A DNA stretch of 64,000 nucleotides from Hyparrhenia diplandra (lineage: Eukaryota; Streptophyta; Magnoliopsida; Poales; Poaceae). The notes beneath the pieces are model-generated. The model saw nothing but the letters and a program-made list of their open reading frames with translations. It searched no databases and was not told the DNA's origin. Position 1 is the first letter of the stretch. The number at the start of each line of letters is the position of its first letter. Shown here piece after piece: positions 37,175-48,900 of the stretch. The position numbers were made by a program, and so were the translations under genes. The stretch covers positions 1 through 64,000 of the forward strand of contig JADLZK010009187.1 of assembly GCA_015847255.1 (NCBI GenBank), written 5' to 3'.

Positions 37175-38418
37175 TCACAAGCACTCAAAATCGGACGTAT
37201 ATAAAGAGGTCCTACCAGTACGATAGATCTTTTACTACCCGTCACAAACATTATATATGTTCGGTGCAGTACTCACACTGGAACTTACGAACAAGAATTG
37301 CTCTGTCAATCACCGTCTACTTTAGATATATCTTCTGAAACTTTTTTCAAATCCTGGACAATTGGGCCAAACAACCGGGCCAATGCGTGAGATATTGCCA
37401 TTATATTTGCGCGTGAAATCGTTTGTCCATACACATCAATCAATCGTACATCACCATTATAAAAAACAAGTGTCCACCTTAGCCTCAGTTCTTGTCCATG
37501 TCCCGTGTCTTGTCTATGTGGATTTTGCAAAAAGTGTTGCCCTTGACCGAAAATTATAATCCAGCTAGGCTAGTTGGTATTTTTTTATATAAAAAAGGTT
37601 AAACTAAAATGGTTTGATGGAAGCCAAAATTTCTTATTAACCTTTTAGATTAGATCAGAAAAGGTCATTTGTTAATGTTTAGTTTTTTTTCCCCTGTAGT
37701 ACGTAGATTTATCTTCATGTATGAGTAGTAAACGGCAGCAATCCCATCTGGTGAATTTGAGCCTGCTCAGATGGCCGGTATCTCGTGGGGTTGAAGTAAG
37801 CAATCTCGTACTTCCAACTTCCTCCATTCTACATAATAAATAAGTTGCTTTTTTGACTATTTTAATTTATTCATTTTGCTACGTATAGCCACTGCAATCT
37901 TTTCTCTCCTAACGCACGGAAATGGCCGGTGCAATGATCGTAGGGGAAGAAAGTGAAAGGACGCTGCACTGGCCAGTGAACACAACAACTCGAGCCTGCC
38001 CGGACGCTAAAAGTTCGTAACTAGAAGGACAGTACTCGTACTCCCTCTGTTTCAAATTATAAATCCATTTAACATTATGAAAGAGTGATATGAAGTGGTG
38101 GATTAGTTTTGTCTTGGCGGTTACTGTTGCTATGACAATTACGGTAGTAGGTTTGGCCATTTCAGAATAGGAAGCTAGTATGATACACTTACTTGTGCAT
38201 ATAGCTAATTATTAGCCATATAATTTTTATACTCTTGTAATATAATGTATATTAAAATTTTAAAATAACTTATGTGAACATTCAAATAACGTATGTATCA
38301 TGGATTATATCTATAAAAAAGTTCCTCAAATTATGGTTTTATTTTTAACAAACTTTGCTAAATATAGACATAATCATTACATAGAATGCATTATATATTT
38401 CAATGCAAATCTTAGAAG
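37175..38418. other. Spacer between the gypsy element and the LINE
   Basis: A/T-rich, no gene. A single Stowaway-like terminus (CTCCCTCTGTTTCAAATTAT) lies at 38041. No matching second end was found. Confidence 0.4.
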
Positions 38419-39969
38419 TTTTTTTTTTTATGAAACTGGAGGAGCTGGGAGCTCCTACAGACTTTTTATTGAAAGTTTAAAACAAGGTACAAAGTTCAAA
38501 GTTCAAACAGACCGGTGAAGGCAAAAACATAAAAGCCTTCAAGAAACAAAGAAGGAGAAAAAGAAAATGTAAAAAACTAAATAGGTTACAAAAAATTTTG
38601 GATCCATAAATCAAAAGCTGCTTTGTGCTTCGCCTTGACCCTTAGAGTCAGGAGATGAAGTTCCTTATTGAAGATAAGCTTTGCCCTTGCAGTGGAGGCT
38701 GGGATTCCCTTGAAGATTAAATCATTTCTTACAGACCAAATGGCCCAGCACATCAAGATGGCAACTGTCATGAAGAAATTTTGGTGTGACTGCGCTTTGA
38801 TTGCTTCCACCGCCTGGTGTATGTCTGTGAGTCCCTGCAGGTCAATACCTATCTCTTGCCAGCACTGTTGAGCAAAGTTACATGACAAGAAGAGGTGGTG
38901 GACAGTTTCCTCCTCATTCTGTGCACATAAGGTGCAGGCATAAGAAGGCAGGTGCATAGATTTTCTTCTGAGAATGTTTCTGGTACTGAGCCTGTCTTTA
39001 ACAAGCAGCCAGGAGAAGACCTTATGCTTGGGCTGGCAACAATTTTTCCATATCCATTTGAAAGTTATGGGGATCTGTTCATGTCCCATGAGATGTTTGT
39101 AAGCCTTGGAAGCTGAGAATGGTCCTTTCTTAGTTGCCCAAACATCATTTTCTGCAGTATTTACATTATTTTCCCTGATTGCTTCAAGACTCAGAAATTG
39201 TTGATGTGCTTCAATAGACAAAGGTAAGCTGAACAAGCTGAGAGGATCAGGACAGCTTAGCCATCTAGACACTGTTAGGTTCTTATTTTTTGCAAAGGAG
39301 AAAAGCTCGGGGAAGGCCTCGAAGACAGCCTGGGGACTCCATTTATCAGTCCATAGGAAGCAAGTCTCCCCATTCTTCATTGTGACAGTAGCAAACTCCT
39401 TGTACTTGCTCAAGAGCTGTAGGATATCCCTCCACCAGAATGATCCTTTCTTAATATGACTTGGTAGCTTACCATTTGAATAGTGCTTTTCCCATACTAG
39501 TGAGACCCAGGGAATGTCTTTCTTGTTGAAGAACACTGGTCGGATTTTTCATAAGCGGTGCCTCATTATGAGTTTTGAGATCAATTATCCCCAATCCTCC
39601 TTCCTCTTTGGATTTACACACCATTTCCCATGCTGCCTTTGGCATTTTTTTAGCATTGATGTCAGACCCTCTCCACAAACAGTATTTTCTGTTTTTATCA
39701 ATTTGCTTAATTGCACCTTTGGGAACAGCCAGGACACATAGGTAGAAGGTTGGAAGGGCAGAGAAAACAACATTTGTGAGCTCGAGTTTGCCAGCCTGAT
39801 TGAGGAGGGAAGAGGTGGAAACAAGTCTCCTCTCACATTTGGAGATCAAGGGCAGGTAGTCAATGACTTTTGGTCTGGTTGTTCCCAGAGGCAGACCAAG
39901 ATAGGTGAAGGGTAGGGTGCCAATAGTGCAGCCAAAAGGTGCAAGTCTATTGTCCCTATTTGCATGCAT
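38419..39969 (-). mobile_element. 5'-truncated L1-type LINE
   Basis: Read on the minus strand, it starts inside the reverse transcriptase: FTYLGLPLGTTRPKVIDYLP, VFSALPTFYLCVLAVPKG and KSKEEGGLGIIDL. After a frame change near 39540 it continues into the zinc-binding RT-associated domain (KWIWKNCCQPKHKVFSWLLV, CTLCAQNEEETVHHLFLSC), with a stop near 38586. A poly(A) run, seen as poly(T) at 38420-38430 on the plus strand, marks the 3' end. The endonuclease and most of the RT are missing. No clear target duplication was found. Confidence 0.88.
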
Positions 39970-40232
39970 GCAGCTCCAGAGGTCACTATATCGTCCTCAC
40001 TCGTGTAGATGGTGTCCTGCGTTTGTCGCCAGCGGGAGCTGCCCCATCACATGTGTACTGCTCCATGATTGTAGCGAGTGAACACCAACTGCTTGCTACA
40101 ATCATGGAGCATGCATGCTTGTTAGTACGATGGAGCAGCTCTCTCCGGCGACAAACCCACGACACCACCTACACGAGCGAGGACGATAATTCTTGTCGTC
40201 GTCCTGTCCTGGCCTCTGAAGCTGCATACATG
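39961..40232. repeat. Long foldback (inverted repeat) hairpin
   Basis: The left arm is about 39961-40078 and the right arm about 40090-40232, with a loop of roughly 10 bases. The innermost stem pairs GCTCCATGATTGTAGC with GCTACAATCATGGAGC. The central stem pairs TATCGTCCTC.CTCGTGTAG with CTACACGAG.GAGGACGATA and a shared TTTGTCGCC/GGCGACAAA core. The outer part pairs GCAGCTCCAGAGG with CCTCTGAAGCTGC. Small bulges interrupt the stem. It may be a foldback MITE or the source of a hairpin RNA. Confidence 0.8.
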
Positions 40233-40833
40233 TAAATGGGCTCTCTCTCACACTTCTAGCTAAGTATTCTAAATGAGCTCTAGTCTATACACATGTTGTC
40301 TTGTGCATAGAATTCCCCTCTATTTTTCCTTAAAAAAAAGTGTGTTTGTCATGCACACATGCCACAACATCTTGAGAAAAAACATTGTTGCTTTGTGCAT
40401 GATTATTCATGCTATTCAAACTATTTATTTGGGGCTGCAAATGGGTCTCCACGTTTGACATAGCCTTATTGAGTTGCATGCATATAAATGGGCTCTCTCT
40501 CTTACTTTGCATGCAATTTGGGGCTGTAAATGGGCCTCCACGCTTGTAGTCTGACATAGCCTTATTGAGTTGCATGCATGTAAATAGGTTCTCTCTCTCA
40601 CTTTGCATGCAAATGAGCTCTCTCACACACTTCTAGCCAAGTATTCTAAATTAGCTCTAGTCCATGCATGTTGTCTGCTGCATAGAACCCCCCTATTTTT
40701 CCTTAAAAAAGTGTGTTTGCCATGCGCACATACCACAACATCGTGAGAAAACATATTACTGCTTTGTGCTTGATCATTCAGCTATTCAAACCATTTATTT
40801 GGGGCTGTAAATGGGCCTCCACGCTTCACCTAT
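40227..40833 (+). repeat. Nested tandem repeats (377-bp and 89-bp periods)
   Basis: CACTTCTAGC.AAGTATTCTAAAT starts at 40251 and 40628, a period of 377 bp, and downstream words match in order (CTATTTTTCCTTAAAAAA, GTGTGTTTG.CATGC.CACAT, CAAACTATTTATTTGGGGCTG-like). Inside, GGGGCTG.AAATGGG.CTCCACG starts at 40431 and 40520, a period of 89 bp. A further GGGGCTGTAAATGGGCCTCC ends the second large unit. GCATGCA words recur throughout. No coding. Confidence 0.8.
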
Positions 40834-41502
40834 TTCCTTAAACACGTCAGCCTGGCTTATCAATCATGTTATAGTGTTTTTCTTAAAAAACCATCATTAA
40901 TCAACTTATCCATCAGCCGAACAGCCCACATCGGCAGGCGTCTCTAGTGAGACACATGTTTAAAATGTTTCTAAGGACGCTCATGGTCAAGTATCTTGAC
41001 TTTGTGATTTAACAGGGCTGTAATTTTTGTTTTTGAGCAAAACAGGTCTGTACGGGCCTTTAACGCTCCAACACTTCTTTCAATGGGCCTCAGTGAAAGA
41101 ATAAGTGATGACTTAAATTAATAAAAAGTGTTTCTGTATCATCATTCATATATTATATGACCATGTCCGTGGAGATCAGAACATAGCTTTTGCCTCTGAG
41201 AAACTTACAAGCAATTATGAGACTCCAAAGCCATCATAAAATAAAAAAGAATGCACATCTCACTCCAGTCTTAATGAAAAAAATTTAAAAAAAATAAAAA
41301 AAATGAACCACAACAGGTTGTATGTACAGACACGGGCAATAAAGTTTATCCTGGCATGCTAAAATATACCATCATCCAACTCTATAGTGTACACCCAACA
41401 CAGACACGTCTGAGGCACGTAAATAAGGATCTTGAAGGCCAGCACGCGCCTCCTGCAAACTCACAGCAAATACGTATTTCAGGAAGAAACAAACACCATA
41501 TC
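40834..41502. other. Spacer and 3' flank of the GPDH gene
   Basis: A/T-rich, with an A-rich run at 41276-41304. It probably holds the 3'UTR of the minus-strand gene that ends at 41503. No other gene is seen. Confidence 0.4.
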
Positions 41503-44009
41503 TTAGGCCTTGGCATCACCTTTAGGTAGGCCAAGAAGAGATGGCCGGAAAAGAGACTGCCTCTGTGCCAACTCAATTCTTTCCCGTGGATCATACATTG
41601 ATTCATCACGTATTGCCTGGAGGATGGAATTGGTTGTAAGCTCCCTGCAGGTGAAAACTAAACAGTTAGGTGCCTGACATCACATTAGAATTGTAGCCTA
41701 AAACTACATTAACAGTGACTACAATTTTCCAACCTCTTGATCAAAATTTTGTAAAGTGTTTTGAGTATTGGGCATAGCTCAACAGGAGCAACAGCCTTCT
41801 TGGTTTCTGGATGCATCACGCTTAGGCTTCCCTGGCTCAGCAGTTCATAAAATGCATTGACTGCAGAAACACCCTAAATCACAGAAACGAACAAGGATCA
41901 GCATATAGCAACCCCTAACCAAAAGGGCACCCGCATTTAAGAAAACTTCATTGTCAAGATTACAGGTTGGCATCGCAGACCTGGATAGTCCTCCTTTTCC
42001 TTTGATGCTGTCCCCCATTTCTAGAGTCAGTTCTCCCTTAGCTAACTTCTGCCCGTACCATGCATTGCGACCTTTCAGCAGTGTGACATATGTATCAGCT
42101 AATAAGGGTCCTGCAAGTTTCTCGGGCTCTCGTGCTAGAAGATGGGTGATGTATATCATTTCAGATGTGCAGAGTGAAAAGTATACTGATTTGCTCGTTG
42201 CACTCTCATTCGTAAGGGCCGCCACCATACCTGCATGATAAGATCATGTTCAGAAACGTGATGGATATATTAGGCTCCAGAGTAACTAGGTCGAAGTGGA
42301 CAAAGAATATGGAGGCACTGTCCCAGGTCAAACATTATGTTAATTACTGGATTCAAGTTTTTTTAATCTATGACATGAGAGCTCTGCATACTGTATTAAC
42401 TAAAGTGTGATTCTGTCTTGTCTGACAAATATAAGCAACATTGCATTTGGCAGAAACAATAGCATTGCAGCATTCAGCCAATGCAAATAGCATGCGTCAT
42501 GTAAAGGGGCAGGAAATACTGAACATAAGATGCCAAAATAGCATTTTAATTTTATAGTTTGATGTTTAAATACGCAATGATTTGATCAAGTATCTCGTAA
42601 GAACTGGGAAAAGAGAGAAGCATTTGTTTTCTGGATCACAAAACTTACCGGCCCCAATGGCATATACGTTTTTTAAGCCACCCATGACTTCATGAGTAAT
42701 GAGATCACTATTGTCCCATACAATGAAATGGGGTTGCCTCAAGAAATTCGCAAGAGGTTTCCTCCACTTGTCAGCTCCACATATGCGAGCATTCGCATAT
42801 TCTTTGTTATAAATCTCAGAAGCAATGTTTGGGCCTCCAAGATACAGAATGTTCTCCAACGGAACTCCAGCTGCATAAAGAATCCATGATCATAAGCATC
42901 AACCAACAGTACAGTATAAAGAATAGAAATAATAAAGAGCAGGGTGTTAGTTTCAGTCGGGTAAAATAGGCAACAGGAGAAACCAGAACAAACAATGTTC
43001 AGTAATAATCCCAATGTACTCTGTTGTGCTAAACTGTTTTTTACATGTTCACAAGGGAATGAATCAAGGACTGCAGAGCAAACATAACACATGGGCAGCC
43101 ACTTAGTGAGGGGACATTAACTAGCTCTCCGTATAATCAACAGCAGACAAATAATATAGTACCACCTAAAACATGCAATAAATAGAAGGACCATCGGTAC
43201 AGATCATGATGATTATCCAGAAAATTTCATCAGGAACATTCCAGCGCTACTGTAGCTCAAGCCAGTGGAGCAGCATTTAAATCTTCAATTAAAATTTGTT
43301 AGCCCCCACTTGGACAAGTATACAGAGTTAGTACGAGATTAACGAAACGAGATCGACTTGAGCAAAAAGAACTCACTTGCATTGCTGATCATCTGCGTGG
43401 GCGTAATGATCCGGGGCACAGGGTCGAGCGACGCCTCGATTCCCTTTGCCAGCGAGATTATGAGCGGCTGGGTGATCCGCTCCTTCCAGTACCTCCCAAT
43501 CTCCTCGAACACCTCCCTTGTCTCCGTGGAAGGCAGGCCGTTGACGACTATGTCGGCGTCCCAAACAGCCTCCTGCAGGTTGGTGACGACCTTGAGCGGG
43601 CAGAGCGGTGTGTCGAGCATGTTGAGGCAGAATCCGTCGCGGAGGATCTCGTCGGCGTGCAGCGTGCGGTCCCCGAGCCGCGCCTCGACGTACTTGAGGT
43701 AGGCGCAGCGGCGGATGAGGCGGCGCAGCACGTCCTCGCGGGAGTTGATGACCTCGAAGAGGCGCTCGGCGTCGGCGCGGTCCACGGCGCGGCCGGGGCG
43801 GCGCCACACGCGCACCTGCACCCGGTCGCGGTGCCGGCCGTACGCGTCTTGTAGCAGCGCGCAGAACACGCTCCCCACGCCCCGGCGCCCACCCCGACGA
43901 CCCGCAGCGGGTCGCCGTCCGACTTCCCCAGCCGCCGCCGCAGCGCGTCCAGCTTCTCCTCCGACACCAGCGCCGCAGCCCCGCCACCGTTCGCGTAGCT
44001 CCCCACCAT
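41503..44009 (-). CDS. Glycerol-3-phosphate dehydrogenase [NAD+], cytosolic type (frame broken twice)
   Basis: Exons in transcript order: 44009-43377, 42870-42649, 42230-41981, 41873-41734 and 41644-41503 (TAA). Start MVGSYANGGG. The dinucleotide site is VVGVGAGAWG. Further motifs: AYLKYVEARLGDRTLHADEI, LKVVTNLQEAVWDADIVVNG, NILYLGGPNIASEIYNKEYA, EVMGGLKNVYAIGAG with the catalytic-site Lys, GPLLADTYVTLLKGRNAWYG and the end FRPSLLGLPKGDAKA. It converts dihydroxyacetone phosphate to glycerol-3-phosphate with NADH, feeding lipid synthesis and redox shuttling. There is no transit peptide. Two problems: a base is missing in the C run at 43873-43876 (after GAGAWG), and two extra bases near 41989-41994 put exon 3 out of phase with exon 4. 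Protein conservation is otherwise high over about 460 residues. Confidence 0.92.
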
Positions 44010-45938
44010 GGCTATGGCTTCACTTGACTTCACCCGTCAACACCCCTCCCTTCCCTCCTCGTCACAGCTCAGAAGCGCAGCGCGCGAGGCCGAGGCGAGC
44101 GAGCAAGCTGCCAAGCTGAACCGGGACAGGCTGGCTGGCTAGGGGACCGAGGAAGATGGGGGCTTTGTTGGCGAGCCCAGGGATGGAAATGCGGGTGGGT
44201 TTCGTGGGGGGTTTTGTGGGGTTGGGCGGCCAGAAATACCAAATCCCAGCGCTGTCGATCGGCCCCGCGGCCACGCCGTCCCTTTGAACACTTCTCCGGC
44301 CTCCGTGGCAGGGGGGTTGGTGGCGGCGCCTGCTCGGTGGCTCAGGTCTCTCGGTTCAGGCGGTCGCGCTCAGCTACCAGCACCAACTCCTCTCTCCGGG
44401 GCACACACACAATCCAATCCGGTAAGCGAGCTTGAGAAAAACGAATCACCTGTGCTCCTTTTATGTGAATTTTTGTGACCCACGATGTGAAAATATTTAT
44501 AAAGATTTCCGAGGCGGGAAGAGGTGTCGGATCGGAGACGTGTTGGCGCACGAGGAGAACGAGGGCGGTGGAGTGGAGACGCCGGGTGGGGAGCTTCATC
44601 TATCGTGGCACGGAGACGGAGACGTGAGTCGCCCGTGAGCGTGACACGGCCATGGCCATTGTACTGACGGGTCGACGAGCGACGGCGGCAAGCCGGTGGT
44701 CTCGTCTGGCGACCGTGGCGTCCCTGTCGTCCTTGTGCCGTCCGTCCGACTCCGATGGTCGGCGTCATCAGTGAAACCAACCAGCGGCGGAGCGATGGAT
44801 GGATGAAATCACGGGTGACCAAATCCAACCGCGATCGTGTCGACGTGGGCTTGATTGCTTGGAACGGCCAGGCCGTTTTAGTAGGTGTAGACGCTGGTAG
44901 CTGGGCGGCAGCTGGTGCTCATCGGAGTCGTCCGCGCAGAGCACAGTGCACACGCACACGCAATGGCCGGCGGCGGCCTTCCTTGCCTGCCGTGATCAAT
45001 TCGGCGGCGTGTGGGGTTGTCTTTTCCGTTTTCGAGAAGAAACTTGCTCAAAGGGGTCAACTAGTGGGTTGCTGCGATTGAAAGATGAAAGCGATGCCAT
45101 GTCGGTCCAAGTCCAAAAGTTCAGTTTCCTATTGCTTTCCTCCTCTCTTGGAGTCTCACTGTCAAGAGTAGCGTCAGTCACAACTAACAACACAGCCCAT
45201 AAGAAAACAGGTCGTGCACACCCACCTGCGTGCCTGCCCCGTCGCCATCTCTGCATTCAGTTCGCGGTGCCTTCGTTTTTCAGGTTCCCGATCCTGTCAC
45301 TCGTTTTTGTCTTGTCAGTTCTATAACCGTGGAGTTCTAACATAGAGTACCTGCTTTGTCTTCACTTGAGTAGTTGAGTGTGTGTTGACGATTTTATTCA
45401 GACATGGAAAAAAATTGAAATACAGGAAGGGGTACTCTATGGATAGAACAATTATGTGCGTCAGCAAATATAACCTCCCTCTTATTCAAAGTTTATTCCA
45501 ACAACAAAGAAAAGTAGCTACAGTTCGATTTACACTTGAATAGGGTAAAAAAAGGAGGAAAACTGTGTATAGAATTATGGAGTCCTTGAAGTAACGTTAC
45601 TGGCTCAACAGTCACAGGTATGAGGAATCTAGATTTACAGAGTATGTGCACCAAGGCTTGCAATGGAAGCTAAAATGCACTGAAGAATCAAAATACGTCG
45701 CTGTTTTTAGTATGCAGCACTCAGTAGTTTGTCTTGGAGCTTACTGCCTTACATGATCCTCTTCCTCTGCAACCCTGTAACCTGCTGTAACCTGCATGGG
45801 GATGTATCCTACTACAATGTCCTGTCCTTATCCGAGTAATATTACTCCACAAAATCACATCGACAAAGAAATCCCGGGAAGAAACTCCATTCCAATTCAC
45901 TATAAGATTTTGGTTGGCGACCATGACCGGTTGTGCAA
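44010..45938. other. Spacer between the GPDH start and the Ca2+-ATPase 3' end
   Basis: 44010-44300 is the GPDH 5' flank. 44300-45330 is GC-rich in parts but shows no protein motif. 45400-45938 is A/T-rich and should hold the 3'UTR of the minus-strand Ca2+-ATPase. No gene recognised. Confidence 0.4.
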
Positions 45939-48900
45939 CTATACCGTTTCTGGGGCTTCAGGAATCAACTCATAGCCATGAGGCTTGATATCTGTTTTTC
46001 TAGATTCGACGGGAATACACTTGAGGATGACAGAGATGACCATACTGATCGAGCCGATAATAGCACTGAGCAACCATAGCTCCCAACTCAACGGGTGCGG
46101 TGTTTGCAAAGGTTCCAAGAAACTCCACTATAGTTACTTGGAATATGACGGTTGCTGTCAATACACTGATAAAGATCCAGTTTTTCAGTATCCCTCTGAA
46201 CACGTTGATCTTTTCCATTTCCCTGCTATTTATCTCGTTGAAAACCTGAAAGAATGACAAAATGAATTGCAGATACATCATTAGAACAGATGCAATAGTT
46301 CTTGTGTTTTCACTGGAATCTACACCACATTATTGATGTGCGTTCATAGAAGTTTCAAAATTGCTTTCAATTGTTGTTAATATTTTCAATGTGTCTGGAT
46401 GGTTTTTCTGCTGAAATGGGAAAACATTATCTGGTTTACTATATCATGCTAAATCCCAATCCGCATCACATCGAGCCAATTGATTTTCTAAATTAGTGGC
46501 AGAGCCCAATCAAGTCGTTGATTTTGCTAGTTTCAGCTATTGAGTAAGTCAATATCAAAGATACACAAATTGAAGCATTAGGTATCAGAAAGAAAGGTGG
46601 CTTGCGCTACTCATACCTGGCAAAACACAAAACAGTTGAATATGAGGGTATTGATGGTTCTATCAGCATTTGGGCCTTCGATGTTAAGGATCCTCTTACC
46701 AACAAACATAAGAATACCAAGTACAAGGAGCTGGTATAAAGCCTGCCCAAGAATATTTCTCCACATGATCTGAGTGATAAAACCATGTCCCCGTCTCACA
46801 GGAGGTCTCTTCATCATTTCATCGTTAGGTGGCTCTGTTGCTAAGGCCAGGGCTCCTAATGTGTCCATGATCATGTTCACCCATAGCAACTGAACGGCAG
46901 TAAGTGGTGCAGTACCTACATGTTAGTTCAAAGTGGGCAATGTATGAATTCATTAAAAGAACGTGCAGCGAAAAGGTATGGAACATAATAAGCAGGTAGG
47001 GCAGGGACTTCAAAGCAATCATCATGATTAGATTTGCACACCTATGATACACGCTGAGATGAAATTCACTATCAGAGCCACTATATTAACCGTAAGCTGG
47101 AACTGCACAAACTTCTGAATGTTCAAGTAAACCGCACGACCCCATCTAGCAACACTTACAATGGTACTGAAATTATCATCCATTATTATAACATCGGCAT
47201 TTTTCTTTCGCAACCTGCATCCAACCAGAAATTTGCATCACAAGTCTATAAAAAAACCTTAGTGGAACGAAATAACAAATACAAACCTAGCTAAAGGAAG
47301 TAATAGATACATGCAAAGAAAACTTGTTTCTGTGGTACTGGCAGAATGAAACACAATAATACATTATTGGGATTTATTTATGGAATATGTCTGTAAAAAA
47401 AGTAATGCAAGCAATACTAATTCAGGAACATGATACTCCCTCTGATTCATAATATAATTTGTTTAAGAGATTGACACGGACTTCAATGTGCGACTTTGAC
47501 TCCTGACTTTTTTAGGAGTATATATCATTTGATTAACTTAAAGCTATGCCATAATAGTATTTTTGATGATGAACTAATAACATAAAGTACATTTGAATCA
47601 GATGGAGTACACAAAATGTCTAATCAGAATTTTCTGTAGATGCATTCAAATAGAGCATAAAAAAACTCATCGACTCATGCAACAGAGCAACGAAATGTGG
47701 TATAGGAACTCCAAGACATACCTCAGTGCCAGCGATGCCCATGGCCAGACCTATGTCTGACTCACGCAGTGCTGGGGCATCATTGGTTCCATCACCAGTA
47801 ACTGCCACGACCTCTTGATACATACTTTTTAGGCTTGTCACCAATTTATATTTGTCCATCGGCAAGGACCGAGCCATTACCTGAACTCATGAAAAAGGTT
47901 TGAGCAATGCTTGAAAACTGGATTACCAAAGCAATTAGTAAAACATCAGGCAAAAATTGAACTAAACCTGAATTTTAGGCAGGATCTCCTTCAACTCATC
48001 TGCGCTCTTATCATGAAGCTCTCTTCCTTCTATTGCTATTCCATCCTCAGTTAATATTCCGCATTCCTTGGCAATGGCTTTGGCAGTATTGATGTTGTCT
48101 CCAGTCACCATTCTTACTTTAATTCCAGCAACCATGCAGGTCATTACTGCATCCGTACACCGGGACGAACTGGATCCTTTATGCCAAAAAAGTGCTATTA
48201 GTGTGTAACCATCCTCTGGTATTGTTTGATCATCAGGAATTTCATCCAGGTCCTTAAACGCGATACAAAGCGTCCTTAATGCCTCAGAAGCAAATGAGTT
48301 TATTATATTTAAGACATTTTGCTTTTGCATTTCTGACAGTGGTGCTAAATTTCCTTCACTGTTGAGGAAAGTATCACACTGCCCTAAGATAAGTTCAGAT
48401 GCACCTTTACAGAAGGACCGGAGGCCTCCATTAGGTAACTGTATTAGCACAGACATTTTTTTCTTAACTGAGTTAAAAGGCTCTACTTTGACTCTTGCCA
48501 ACTTATCGTACTCACCGTATAGATCTCCTTGCAAGCTCAAGCCAAACTCCAATAATGCTGCTTCAGTTGGTGAGCCTAAGATAGTTTTTTTGCCATCATC
48601 TCCCTTCACAATCTCAGAACCAGTGTTCACAAATATTCCTTGAATAAGTATGTCCACAGCACTTTCTGCGGTAGCAGCCTTCAGCTCATTCATATTTGTA
48701 TCACCATTGACAGACTTAGATACATCACCGATCCAAATCTTGTCAACGATCATGTGGTTGGTTGTCAAAGTTCCAGTCTTATCAGTGCAAATACAACTTG
48801 CTGAACCCATGGTTTCGCATGCAGCGAGATGCCTCACTAGTGCTTTATCATTCATCAACTTTTGCATGGCAAACGCAAGGCTAAGAGTCACAGCCAGTGG

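Noticed and set aside
40227..40833. Repeat array considered as CRISPR-like or as a satellite
   Set aside because: Units are long and unequal, without unique spacers, and the context is a plant genome; best read as nested tandem duplications.
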